A stretch of DNA of 64,000 bases, taken from an uncultured Eubacteriales bacterium (GTDB lineage Bacteria; Bacillota; Clostridia; Christensenellales; CAG-917). The stretch is from the NCBI GenBank assembly GCA_900322215.1, contig ONYW01000001.1, positions 64,030 to 128,029 of the forward strand, read 5' to 3'. This document shows, in pieces, positions 44,652 through 53,363 of this stretch. Below the pieces are notes generated by a model, which was not told where the DNA came from, did not search any database, and saw only the letters and a list, made by a program, of their open reading frames with translations. A program made the position numbers and the translations under genes. Positions within the stretch are counted from its first letter, which is position 1; each line of letters begins with the position of its first letter.

Positions 44652-46414
44652 AACACACCTCCTTCGCTTTCCTCTTCGAGTTCTTGCAGCTTGACCGTAT
44701 GACGGTATTCTTCGCAGCGAGAAAGGAGTTCCTCATGCGTACCGATATCTATGATCTCTCCGCCGTCTACAAGGATGATCTTGTCGAGGTTTTTGACGGT
44801 TGAAATGCGGTGAGCGATGTATATCGTCGTTCTTCCCTTACGGTTTTCTCTAAGTCCCTCTAATATATTCTCTTCCGTCTTCGTGTCGACTGCGGAAAGC
44901 GAGTCGTCAAGGATGAGGATGACAGCGTTTTTCATAAGCGCGCGGGCAATGGACGTTCTTTGCTTTTGACCGCCCGAAATCGTGACTCCGCGCTCGCCGA
45001 GTATCGTGTTGTAGCCGTCCTTGAAAGACGATATATCGCTGTCGACATCCGCCATTTTCGAGACGTTGATGATTCTTGCCTTGTCGACCTCGTTTTCACC
45101 GAAGGCAAATGAGATATTGCTTGCGATCGTGTCCGAGAAGAGGAAGTTGTCTTGCGGAACGTATGCGATTTGGCTCCTTACCGAGCGAATGGTCTTGTCG
45201 TTGACGTCCTGTCCGTCTATAAAATACGTGCCGTCAGGGATGTTGTACGTGCGGAGCATAATGTCGACGATGGTCGATTTGCCCGCGCCCGTCTTGCCGA
45301 TTATACCGACGTTTTCGCCCGCGTTTATTTTGAAGCTCACGTTTTTGAGCACGTTGCGCTCGCCGTCCGGGTATTTGAAAGTGAGGTTCCTGAACTCTAT
45401 ATCACCCTGCACGTTTTCAATATCCGTCACGCCTTCCCTGTCTTTTACGTCGATAGGCGTGTCCAAAAACTCGTTGATACGCTTTAGAGATGCCTGTCCG
45501 CGAGAGGACATTTCAATGAGCATTGCGATTGCCATGACAGGCCAGGTTATCGTGCTGAAATATGATATGAACATGACAAGGTCTGCAACGGAGAAAGTCC
45601 CTTTGTATGCCAGCCAACCGCCGTAGCCGATGATGATAGTCACAACCGAGCCGACAAACAGCGACACCATAAGGTCGAGCAGGACGGACGCTTTGACAAA
45701 GGATACGTTGACGTCCTCGTTGTGGCGGTTTATGTATTTGAAAGCGGAGAGTTCTTTCATCTCTTTGACAAACGCCTTGATGACGGCGATACCCGAAAAA
45801 CTCTCCTGCGTGAAGTCGGACATCTTGGAGTATGCCTCCTGCCTTGCCTCCCACTTCTTTTCCATATATTTGCACATGATGGCGCCGACTATTGCGAGAA
45901 ACGCCATCGGTATGAGCGCAAACAGCGTAAGTTTCCAATTGAGCACAGCCATCTTGTATATGGCGAGAATGCCGAGCGCGAGCGCGTCGAACAGCATGAG
46001 CGTACCCTCTCCCACGCACTCGTTGATAGTCTCCAAGTCGTTTGTGAAAAGGCTCATAATATCGCCGACTTTGTTTTGCTTGTAATACTGTTGAGAGAGG
46101 TCCTTCGCATGGTCGAACATATCCGCCCTGAACCCGGTTTCCGTGTTGTTTGCCGTGCAAAAGAAGCATACGCGCCACAAAAATCTCCCCGCGACAAGCA
46201 CGGCGACTATCCAAAAAATGTTGTAACAAAGTTCCAGCAACACGTCTTTTGAAAGAGTTGCCGGATCGGTCGGGTCAAGCCCCGCAATGATTCTACCATA
46301 TATTTCAGGAATCCGCAGTTGGAAGATGTCGACGGCAACGAGAGCCGCGATTCCGAGCACGAGGAGCCAGGAATACCTGAGATAGAATTTTCCTATTCGC
46401 TTTCCGAATAACAT
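44648..46414 (-). CDS. ABC exporter half-transporter, degenerate ATPase site
   Basis: 588 residues with the same layout as its partner: transmembrane domain (about 10-305) and ATPase (about 340-570), Walker A GKTGAGKST, signature ISGGQKQ. Its Walker B reads ILILDDSLS, with Asp instead of the catalytic Glu, and the partner keeps Glu. This asymmetry is typical of heterodimeric exporters with one hydrolytic site. I start at the ATG 46414, with AGGTG before it, rather than at a TTG six codons upstream. Confidence 0.92.
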   Translation of the reverse strand: MLFGKRIGKFYLRYSWLLVLGIAALVAVDIFQLRIPEIYGRIIAGLDPTDPATLSKDVLLELCYNIFWIVAVLVAGRFLWRVCFFCTANNTETGFRADMFDHAKDLSQQYYKQNKVGDIMSLFTNDLETINECVGEGTLMLFDALALGILAIYKMAVLNWKLTLFALIPMAFLAIVGAIMCKYMEKKWEARQEAYSKMSDFTQESFSGIAVIKAFVKEMKELSAFKYINRHNEDVNVSFVKASVLLDLMVSLFVGSVVTIIIGYGGWLAYKGTFSVADLVMFISYFSTITWPVMAIAMLIEMSSRGQASLKRINEFLDTPIDVKDREGVTDIENVQGDIEFRNLTFKYPDGERNVLKNVSFKINAGENVGIIGKTGAGKSTIVDIMLRTYNIPDGTYFIDGQDVNDKTIRSVRSQIAYVPQDNFLFSDTIASNISFAFGENEVDKARIINVSKMADVDSDISSFKDGYNTILGERGVTISGGQKQRTSIARALMKNAVILILDDSLSAVDTKTEENILEGLRENRKGRTTIYIAHRISTVKNLDKIILVDGGEIIDIGTHEELLSRCEEYRHTVKLQELEEESEGGVL

Positions 46415-46496
46415 TTTGCACCTATATATCAATAAAATTTATTTAGAAATAGTACAAAAAATAGTTTATACATTCGGACGGCAAAATGTCAATCAC

Positions 46497-46518
46497 TTTA
46501 TTGCAAATATGCAATAAA
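46497..46518. promoter_or_regulatory. Perfect 9-bp dyad, candidate operator before the YkvI-like gene
   Basis: TTTATTGCA (46497-46505) and TGCAATAAA (46510-46518) around AATA. It lies in the divergent region between the ABC exporter and the YkvI-like gene, about 80 bases before the latter's start. Confidence 0.45.
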
Positions 46519-46528
46519 CGGTCTCACT

Positions 46529-46551
46529 CGGGCGCTATTTGCCCGCTTTTT
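46529..46551 (+). terminator. Terminator-like hairpin in the leader of the YkvI-like gene
   Basis: CGGGC (46529-46533) and GCCCG (46541-46545) with a 7-base loop, followed by CTTTTT. It precedes the gene it faces by about 45 bases, so it may act as an attenuator. The stem is short. Confidence 0.45.
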
Positions 46552-46593
46552 GGCAAAAAACATAAAAACCTCTTCAACTGCATAGGCTTTAAG

Positions 46594-47619
46594 GTGAAAA
46601 AATCTCTCAAGACGGCGTTTCTCTATATCGGCACGGTGATAGGCGCGGGATTTTCGTCGGGACGTGAAATCGCGCTCTTTTTCGGAGAGGCAACGCCTCT
46701 TAACGTCGCTTTGTCCGCAGTCTTTATGTCGCTCCTTGCGTTCATGTTTTTGACTGCGGGAAAACTCGGACTCATACCGCGTGGCAAACTCATGCGACTG
46801 CTTATAGCGTTCTCCGCAAGCATATCGCTCGTCGCCATGCTCGCAGGCGGAGAATACGTCATGTACACGATGACGGGCGTGCCTTTGCTTGCCCTCGTCA
46901 TGGCGATACTCGGAGCCGTAGTCGTCTCTTGCGGAATAGAAAAAATCAAAATCGTCAATCTCGTTTTAGTGCCTCTCATCGCGGGTTCTATCGCTCTCAT
47001 ATTTTTCAAAATCCCGCATGCAAGCGGCACTTTGCCGTTTTCTTTATTCAAGCCGATAGCATATAGCGGGCTCGACATTTTGCTCGGCGGAGTTATAGTT
47101 GGCGAAGAGGGCAAAGAGATGAATATGAAGCAAATATCGCTCACGTCTTTTATTGTGTGCGGAGTGCTGTTTGGAATGCTCTATATGTTGCAAACGATAG
47201 TTCTTGCAGACACAAACGGCAGTTTAATGCCCGTTTTTGCGATTTCGTCGGAACTTAGATTGCAAGCGATATGCGGTGTTCTCATTGCGAGCGCGATCTT
47301 TACGACGCTTGTCTCTTCCCTCAAAATCGTATCCGACGGAATGCTGTCGTTTTGCGACGGTGTTGCAAAACTCAAACCGCTTGCAACAAGCGACAACAGG
47401 TCAATAGTTGTCATGTTTGCGCTTGTCGTTTTCTACCCTCTCAGTTTCTTCGGCTTTGGCAAAATCGTTGACACGCTATACCCTGTCAACAGCGCGCTCG
47501 GCGTTCTGCTTGCCCTTGTAGTGTTTGTCAAAATCATTTTTCATTTTATATCAAAAGCGGTGCGAAATCACAGATACAAACAAAACGCTCCGCCAAAAGC
47601 GGAGCGCAAATACAGCTGA
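46594..47619 (+). CDS. YkvI-family membrane protein (APC-type transporter)
   Basis: A 341-residue protein with about ten hydrophobic helices. TAFLYIGTVIGAGFSSGREIALFF near the start is the signature of YkvI-like proteins, distant members of the amino-acid/polyamine/cation transporter superfamily, where the glycine-rich break in helix 1 forms the substrate site. Its substrate is not known. I use the GTG at 46594, which gives the family's start; the same frame extends upstream to an ATG at 46486 through the hairpin and would add 36 residues that do not look like the family. The C-terminus ends in a basic tail overlapping the terminator of the convergent gene. Confidence 0.82.
   Translation: MKKSLKTAFLYIGTVIGAGFSSGREIALFFGEATPLNVALSAVFMSLLAFMFLTAGKLGLIPRGKLMRLLIAFSASISLVAMLAGGEYVMYTMTGVPLLALVMAILGAVVVSCGIEKIKIVNLVLVPLIAGSIALIFFKIPHASGTLPFSLFKPIAYSGLDILLGGVIVGEEGKEMNMKQISLTSFIVCGVLFGMLYMLQTIVLADTNGSLMPVFAISSELRLQAICGVLIASAIFTTLVSSLKIVSDGMLSFCDGVAKLKPLATSDNRSIVVMFALVVFYPLSFFGFGKIVDTLYPVNSALGVLLALVVFVKIIFHFISKAVRNHRYKQNAPPKAERKYS
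47580..47606 (-). terminator. Terminator of the TPR operon, inside the end of the convergent gene
   Basis: CGCTCCGC (47586-47593) and GCGGAGCG (47599-47606), perfect; on the minus strand it is followed by TTTTGTTTG. It overlaps the last codons of the YkvI-like gene, and the stop of the minus-strand operon is 25 bases upstream of it. Confidence 0.6.
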
Positions 47620-47630
47620 CAATTTGCAAA

Positions 47631-48191
47631 TTAGTCTTCTTCGTCCAAGTCGGAGAAATCCTCTTCATCCTCATCTTTATTGTCTTTCCACAGGTCTTCA
47701 AACGGAGAACGGCGAGAATCCTCTTCCTCCTCGTCAAGTCCTTTGAGGTAGCGGTAGAGAGGATCGTCGGAAAAACCTTCTTTCAAATCAAAGTCTCCGC
47801 CGAGTTCCTCGACGGCGTTTCTGAGTTCCATAAACTCGTTGTAGTTCGGCTCGTATTGTTCGCAAAAAGTTTTGAGGACTTCAACACCCTTTTCATCGCC
47901 GTACGAGCCTATGAGTTTTGCAAAGAGAGCCACGTCCTCTCCTTTATAGAGATAACTGACAAGCCCCATAAAAATCGCTTTATTGCCCTTATAATTCGCG
48001 AGGATTTCCATGAGCATCTTGCCCGTCTCCCCCTCGTATGAATAGATCTTTGCGATCATGTCATCGAGGATCTCTTCGCAGTCTTCGCTGAGGTATTCGT
48101 AGGCGTCGAGTCTGACGCCGTAAGGCAATTCCTCGTTGAGCAATATATCGAGGTTTTCAAGCATTTCTTCTCTCGTCTTATTTTCGTCCAT
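47631..48191 (-). CDS. Unknown acidic protein, third gene of the TPR operon
   Basis: A 186-residue protein of unknown function. It is helical and HEAT-like in feel (ENLDILLNEELPYGVRLDAYEYLS, then repeated helix pairs) and ends in a strongly acidic tail (DNKDEDEEDFSDLDEED). The start is taken where TTTGGAG lies eight bases upstream and overlaps the TPR gene by 14 bases. No signal peptide, so cytoplasmic. The acidic tail contrasts with the lysine-rich tail of the membrane protein two genes upstream. Confidence 0.7.
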   Translation of the reverse strand: MDENKTREEMLENLDILLNEELPYGVRLDAYEYLSEDCEEILDDMIAKIYSYEGETGKMLMEILANYKGNKAIFMGLVSYLYKGEDVALFAKLIGSYGDEKGVEVLKTFCEQYEPNYNEFMELRNAVEELGGDFDLKEGFSDDPLYRYLKGLDEEEEDSRRSPFEDLWKDNKDEDEEDFSDLDEED

Positions 48192-49899
48192 CTTCGTCTC
48201 CAAACAATATTTTCCAGTATTTGTCAAAAGTTCTTTCCTTGATTTCATAGCCCTCTATGGTGTCCGGGCGCGGGTCCTCTTCCTCGTCCTCGTACACCTT
48301 GCAAATAAGCACGCCGATGAGCGTCTTTGCGCTCTTGAGCCTTGCGACCTTCGGCTTCGGGAACACGACTTTGCCGTCGTCGCCGAGTTTTATAAACGAA
48401 TTTATGAGGTTCACGTATCTTCTTATATACTCGTTTGGCTCGACGTCGTTGTAGATGATATCCATAATCCCCTGCTCTATCACCTCGCGGAAGAACGGCG
48501 TGACGTAGAAGTATGCGTCGGGCAGGTCGAAGTTTATCTCCTTATATATCCCTCTTGCGACCACGTCGAAGTGAACGTGCTTGCGTTTGAAGAGCGTGTG
48601 GACTATGTGCGACATGAGGTCGAAGGAGATGTTTGAAAAGACAAGCACCTCTCTCAAAAATTCCTCTCCCCAGCGCGAGCCGATGACGTCGAGAGTGTCG
48701 ACGATGAGGTTCTCTATATGCACGTTACCGTCGATGAACGCCCATTTGATGAGGGATTTGAGTTCCTTTTTGTAGCCGTAGAGAGGATCGTCCTTGTCCA
48801 TAGGCGTGTCGAGAAGCGTCTCGGCAACCGACGGCTGCAAAATGAGAAAATCGTGTATCTTCTTGTACCTGTCCAGCCTCTCCTGCTGTGGCAAATCCAT
48901 AGAGTATTCGACGCTCTCGGGTTCTTTTTCATACAGGTTCAAATAATACTCGGCGGGAGAATACTCCCCGTACAGGGTATTCACCTTGTGCATAACGCGC
49001 TTAGCCTCTTCCTTCGCGCCGATATTGTATAGCGCTTGAGAGAGCCACACCATAGTGTTCGGTTGCGAGTTTATATTCTCCAAAACACGTTTCGTGTATT
49101 TGACGACTTCCACGTGCATGTTGAGGTTTACGAGAATCGGCAATACGAGCAAAATCTCTTCCATTCTCGTAAAGTTCTTTTTGAGAACGTCGTCCATCAC
49201 CTCGTACGCCTCTTTCTCCTTGCCTTCCATGAGGTAGGCGGTGGAAAGCGTACAGCGCACGGCGAGGCTGTCCGGGTTTTCTTCGAGCATCTTCTTTGCG
49301 TTGTCGATGACGCCGTCTATATCCTCTTTCATCATGAGGCAAACGAGCACGACATGATTTGCCGCGTCCTTGGACTTAGAGCGAGGATCGACCTCGTCAA
49401 GGAGCGCGATAGCCTCGTCGAGTTTTCTCTCGCGAACAAGGTTGTACGCCTTTTCTATAAGCATCTCGTAGTAGTCTTCTCCGTGAGGATAGACAACGTG
49501 AAAACCGCTCTTCGGTTTTTCACGAGCGGTTGTCATTTCTTCGAGTTCTTGAAAGTCGATGCCAAGGATATCCGCATAATCTGCGAGATAATACTCCGCG
49601 ACGTCCACCTCGTTCATATCTAGGAAGTTCATCGCGAGTTGTTGAAAAATTTCGTCTTTATCAAACTGCTTCGGGCGCAAGGACAAAGCCTTAAACAGCA
49701 CGTCGTTTGAAATCTCCTGTGCGCCCAAGCCGGAATAAATTCTTGCAAGGGCAATGTACGCCCCTTGGTTTTTGTCATCAATTTCAAGGGCTTTTTTGAG
49801 ATAAGAGACGCTTTTTTCTATATCGCCGTCAGCCGACGCCTTGTCAGCCAAATCCAGATATTCGTCTGCCGATAACTTGAAGTTGATGAGTTTTGCCAT
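48178..49899 (-). CDS. Tetratricopeptide-repeat protein
   Basis: 573 residues with TPR units over at least the first 330, for instance YLDLADKASADGDIEKSVSYLKKALEIDDKNQGAYIALARIYSGLG split as two helices per repeat. The C-terminal 240 residues are unlike the repeats and I do not recognise them. No signal or membrane segment. TPRs usually mediate protein-protein contacts, here perhaps with the neighbouring membrane protein. The start codon overlaps that gene's TAA (TAATG). Confidence 0.85.
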   Translation of the reverse strand: MAKLINFKLSADEYLDLADKASADGDIEKSVSYLKKALEIDDKNQGAYIALARIYSGLGAQEISNDVLFKALSLRPKQFDKDEIFQQLAMNFLDMNEVDVAEYYLADYADILGIDFQELEEMTTAREKPKSGFHVVYPHGEDYYEMLIEKAYNLVRERKLDEAIALLDEVDPRSKSKDAANHVVLVCLMMKEDIDGVIDNAKKMLEENPDSLAVRCTLSTAYLMEGKEKEAYEVMDDVLKKNFTRMEEILLVLPILVNLNMHVEVVKYTKRVLENINSQPNTMVWLSQALYNIGAKEEAKRVMHKVNTLYGEYSPAEYYLNLYEKEPESVEYSMDLPQQERLDRYKKIHDFLILQPSVAETLLDTPMDKDDPLYGYKKELKSLIKWAFIDGNVHIENLIVDTLDVIGSRWGEEFLREVLVFSNISFDLMSHIVHTLFKRKHVHFDVVARGIYKEINFDLPDAYFYVTPFFREVIEQGIMDIIYNDVEPNEYIRRYVNLINSFIKLGDDGKVVFPKPKVARLKSAKTLIGVLICKVYEDEEEDPRPDTIEGYEIKERTFDKYWKILFGDEDGRK

Positions 49900-51068
49900 T
49901 ATTTCTTTTTCTTCTTCTTTGGATTTTGATAGTGATTTTGTTGCGGTTTTTTCTTTTGTTGTTCCTGATGTTTAGGGGCAAAGTCCGTTTGAGCGTCGCT
50001 CTTTGCCTTGTTGTTCTTTGCGTCCGCGTACGGATTTTGCTTTGCGGCGCGCTTTGCGTTTTGAAGTTCCTGTCTCTTCATGCCCTCATAGATGAGATGG
50101 CATTTCTTCATACCGCGAGAAGCGGTTGCCGTCCAAAAGAGCGCGAGGAAGAAGGTGCCGATGAGTGCCATAACGGCATAAACGATGATAGAAAAGATGG
50201 TTCCCGCAAGGCACAAAAGAAGCGGCGCCGCCGAGAAGATGCCGACGATCGCGACCATAATCGGGCAATTCGCTATGATGACGAGCGCGTTTTTGAACGC
50301 CCCAAAGAACGTGAGTTCATAGCTTGCAAACAGTCCGCACATAACGACCGGAATGGTGAGAAGCGGTGCGCCGAATATCCAAGTGAACACGACCGCGCAA
50401 TATGCGCCAGCACCCGCCGTGCCGAGCGTTTGTTCTTTCATAAGGTAAAGAATGGAAATCGCCATAGCGAGTCCGACGAGGACCGCAAACGTCATAGTGA
50501 CGAGGTATTTCCACCAATATTTGCCAAAGCCCATCCAGTACGTTCTTGTGATGCGCTTGTAGTGGTCTTGGAAGTAGCTTCTCTTCACGCAATAGAAGAG
50601 ACCGCCGAGTCCGAGCGAACCGAGGATTATCGTGCCCGCAATCATGCAATACACGGGGGCTTTGACGTCCCAATAGAGCCTTGCGACGCTCTGCGCTATG
50701 CTGTCTCCGCCGCCGGGGAAACCTACGCCGATGTCGCCCATAAAGTTGTATGTTCCGCCGAGTACGAGGTTTTCAAAATACTTTGCAAACCAAGCGACGA
50801 TGACGACGAACGGAAGCGTAAAGATTAAGAAATAGAGCGACGCCTTAAAGAGCGTTGCAAACTCGCCGCGGAAGACCGCCCAGGCGCGTTTGAAATACTC
50901 TTCCGGGTAGTCCTTGTCGGGATTTGCCTCAACGAGTCCGGCTACGACGACCTTCTTTGGTTCTTCCGGCTCTACGCGGACTTCTGCGTCCGTAAAGAGA
51001 TTCGCCAAGCGGAGTTTTCTTTGACGCTCGGGACGTCTCGGTTGTTGCTGAACGATATTTTGTGCCAT
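49899..51068 (-). CDS. Multi-helix membrane protein with lysine-rich cytoplasmic tail
   Basis: 389 residues. After a 75-residue hydrophilic basic N-terminus come about six hydrophobic helices (about 76-320) with pattern YFKRAWAVFRGEF and YCVKRSYFQDHYKRITRTYWMGF, loosely like the DUF624/YesL membrane family, an uncertain resemblance. The C-terminal 60 residues are Lys/Gln/Asn-rich and end in six lysines. First gene of a three-gene unit with a TPR protein and an acidic protein. Role unknown. Confidence 0.7.
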   Translation of the reverse strand: MAQNIVQQQPRRPERQRKLRLANLFTDAEVRVEPEEPKKVVVAGLVEANPDKDYPEEYFKRAWAVFRGEFATLFKASLYFLIFTLPFVVIVAWFAKYFENLVLGGTYNFMGDIGVGFPGGGDSIAQSVARLYWDVKAPVYCMIAGTIILGSLGLGGLFYCVKRSYFQDHYKRITRTYWMGFGKYWWKYLVTMTFAVLVGLAMAISILYLMKEQTLGTAGAGAYCAVVFTWIFGAPLLTIPVVMCGLFASYELTFFGAFKNALVIIANCPIMVAIVGIFSAAPLLLCLAGTIFSIIVYAVMALIGTFFLALFWTATASRGMKKCHLIYEGMKRQELQNAKRAAKQNPYADAKNNKAKSDAQTDFAPKHQEQQKKKPQQNHYQNPKKKKKK

Positions 51069-51239
51069 ATACCAATCCTTAGATAGTAATAATTTATAAC
51101 ATTATACATTATATCCTCCAAAATATCAAACAAAAACTCGTCATTTGACTCATATATTTTTATCGCGGAAAATTTGAGCGCGCAAAGACGCGCCGAGAAA
51201 TTTTGTCATTTGCGAAAAACTTCCGAAAACCGCGAAGAT

Positions 51240-51269
51240 TTATCACGCAAATTTTTCCGCGAATATAAT
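51240..51269 (+). promoter_or_regulatory. Putative promoter of the asd-dapA unit
   Basis: Perfect TATAAT (51264-51269) with TTATCA 18 bases upstream; a leader of about 45 bases follows and ends in GGAGGG eight bases before asd. The rest of 51069-51239 shows no feature. Confidence 0.5.
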
Positions 51270-51319
51270 ACATTGTAAGAAAAAATGCGGCTTTGCCTAC
51301 ATAAAAAATCGGAGGGAAT

Positions 51320-52318
51320 ATGAAAAGGATTAATATTGCGATTGTAGGCGCGACCGGTATGGTGGGCAACAAATTTTTGGAAGTCATTGAAGAGCGCAAT
51401 CTACCCGTCGGCGACTGCTACCTCTTCGCTTCAAAAAAGAGTGCCGGCAAAGTCGTAAACTTCTTCGGGAAGCAACTGACCGTCATAGAACTGACTCGCG
51501 AAAACGTGATAGCCCTTGCGGGCAAGGTGGACTATGCACTGTTCTCCGCAGGCGGTGCGGTGTCAAAGGAGTATGCTCCGCTATTTGTGGAGATCGGCGC
51601 AACCGTCGTCGACAACTCGTCATACTGGCGCATGAACGATGACGTTCCGCTCGTCGTGCCAGAGGTCAACCCGAGCGACGCGTTTTTGCATCACGGCATA
51701 ATCGCCAACCCGAATTGCTCCACAATTCAGGCGGTGGTCGCACTCAAACCGCTCTATGACAAATACGGCATAAAGCGAGTCGTATATTCAACCTATCAAG
51801 CGGTGTCCGGCGCAGGCGTACTCGGCGTGGAAGATTTGAAGAGCGGCACGGACGAACCGAAAAAGTTCGCGCACAAGATAGCCTTCAACGCACTTCCGCA
51901 TATAGACGTTTTTGAGAAAGACGGCTATACGAAGGAAGAACACAAGATGATAAACGAGACGAGAAAAATCTTGCACGACGATGCGCTCAAAATCACCGCG
52001 ACAACCGTGCGTATCCCCGTATTTTTTGGGCATAGCGAGTCGATAAACGTAGAGTTTGAAAAACCGTGCGATAGAGACGGAGTTTTGACCGCGCTCGAAA
52101 ACTTCAACGGCATCGTCGTACAGGACGATACGGCGCACGACATCTACCCTCTTCCGATATACGCCGAAGGTAGAGACGAGGTGTTTGTCGGCAGAATCCG
52201 CATAGACGACAGCGTGGAAAGCGGCGTAAACCTGTGGGTGGTCGCCGACAATATACGAAAAGGTGCGGCAACGAACGCGGTGCAAATCGTAGAGCTTCTC
52301 ATGTTCGGCAAAATTTGA
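51320..52318 (+). CDS. asd: Aspartate-semialdehyde dehydrogenase
   Basis: Reduces aspartyl phosphate to aspartate semialdehyde, the branch point to lysine, threonine, methionine and diaminopimelate. 332 residues with GATGMVGNKFLEV (9-21), SAGGAVSKEYAP, the catalytic Cys in NPNCSTIQA (about 131-139), and the C-terminal VPVFFGHSESINVEF-type segment. dapA and dapB follow, so the cluster is directed at diaminopimelate and dipicolinate. Confidence 0.96.
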   Translation: MKRINIAIVGATGMVGNKFLEVIEERNLPVGDCYLFASKKSAGKVVNFFGKQLTVIELTRENVIALAGKVDYALFSAGGAVSKEYAPLFVEIGATVVDNSSYWRMNDDVPLVVPEVNPSDAFLHHGIIANPNCSTIQAVVALKPLYDKYGIKRVVYSTYQAVSGAGVLGVEDLKSGTDEPKKFAHKIAFNALPHIDVFEKDGYTKEEHKMINETRKILHDDALKITATTVRIPVFFGHSESINVEFEKPCDRDGVLTALENFNGIVVQDDTAHDIYPLPIYAEGRDEVFVGRIRIDDSVESGVNLWVVADNIRKGAATNAVQIVELLMFGKI

Positions 52319-52370
52319 CTTGCAAGTACAATACAAATACGGTAAAACCGTTTGACTTAAAGGTGAGATT

Positions 52371-53252
52371 ATGAAAAAGAATATATTGTTTGAAGGCACG
52401 GCAACTGCTCTCATAACGCCGTTTACGCGTGGCAAAGTCGACTATTCCGCACTCTCAAAACTGCTCGATTTTCAACTTGACAACGGAGTAAACGCCGTGG
52501 TCGTCCTCGGCACGACGGGAGAACCCGCCACTATGACGCAGGAAGAAAAGGACGCGGTCGTGCGCCTTGCGGTGAAAAAACTCGGAGGCAAAATTCCTGT
52601 CATAGTCGGTGCGGGCGCAAACAGCACTCAAAGCGCGGTAGAAAACGTCAGGCACGCCGAAAGACTCGGCGCAGACGGGGTGCTTGTCGTCACGCCGTAC
52701 TACAACAAGTGTACGCAAGCAGGGCTTGTCAGGCACTATACGGCGGTGGCAAAGGCGACGAAATTGCAGGTCATTTGCTACAACGTGCCGTCGCGCACAG
52801 GTGTGAATCTACTCCCCGAGACCTTTGCAAAACTTGCGGATATAGACAACATCATCGGCATAAAAGAAGCGAGCGGAAACATAGCGCAAATCTCAAAACT
52901 CGCTCGCCTTGTAAAGGACAAAGCCGTCATATACAGCGGTGACGACGGCATTACAGTTCCCGTCATGTCGCTTGGCGGAAAGGGCGTCATAAGCGTTGCG
53001 AGCAACGTCATTCCGAGATACGTCTCAACCATGACGGCTGCGTATCTTGAGGGAAAATTCGATAAGGCTCGCGACATGCAACTTGACATGCTCCCGCTTG
53101 TGGACGCACTCTTTGCCGAGGTCAACCCTATCCCCGTCAAAAAGGCTTGCGAACTTGTCGGCATTGCGACGGGAGAGGTCAGGTTGCCCCTCACAAAGGC
53201 GAGCAAAAAGACGACCGCACGGCTTAAAAACGAATTGAAACGATTTGTATAA
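52371..53252 (+). CDS. dapA: 4-hydroxy-tetrahydrodipicolinate synthase
   Basis: Condenses pyruvate with aspartate semialdehyde. 293 residues: GTTGEPATM (about 45-53), YYNKCTQAGLVRHYTAVA with the catalytic Tyr, YNVPSRTG, and the Schiff-base Lys in GIKEASGN (about 165-172), then YSGDDG. AAGGTGAG precedes the start. A strong terminator separates it from dapB, so dapB is transcribed separately or by readthrough. Confidence 0.96.
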   Translation: MKKNILFEGTATALITPFTRGKVDYSALSKLLDFQLDNGVNAVVVLGTTGEPATMTQEEKDAVVRLAVKKLGGKIPVIVGAGANSTQSAVENVRHAERLGADGVLVVTPYYNKCTQAGLVRHYTAVAKATKLQVICYNVPSRTGVNLLPETFAKLADIDNIIGIKEASGNIAQISKLARLVKDKAVIYSGDDGITVPVMSLGGKGVISVASNVIPRYVSTMTAAYLEGKFDKARDMQLDMLPLVDALFAEVNPIPVKKACELVGIATGEVRLPLTKASKKTTARLKNELKRFV

Positions 53253-53288
53253 GCGGCGTGCGAAATTTGACAAAATTTGTCGCAATAT

Positions 53289-53328
53289 GGCGTTTATCTT
53301 GTCGTTTTTGCAAGATAAACGCCTTTTT
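53289..53328 (+). terminator. Rho-independent terminator after dapA
   Basis: GGCGTTTATCTTG (53289-53301) pairs perfectly over 13 bp with CAAGATAAACGCC (53311-53323) and is followed by five T residues. Confidence 0.9.
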
Positions 53329-53352
53329 ATTATATTTTGAAGTTTTTTCAAA

Positions 53353-53358
53353 TATACT
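53353..53358 (+). promoter_or_regulatory. Candidate -10 element directly before dapB
   Basis: TATACT five bases before the ATG at 53364. The dapA terminator lies just upstream, so dapB needs its own promoter, and no Shine-Dalgarno is visible. The -35 region is weak (TTATAT at 17 bases), so this is tentative. Confidence 0.4.
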
Positions 53359-53363
53359 TTGCC

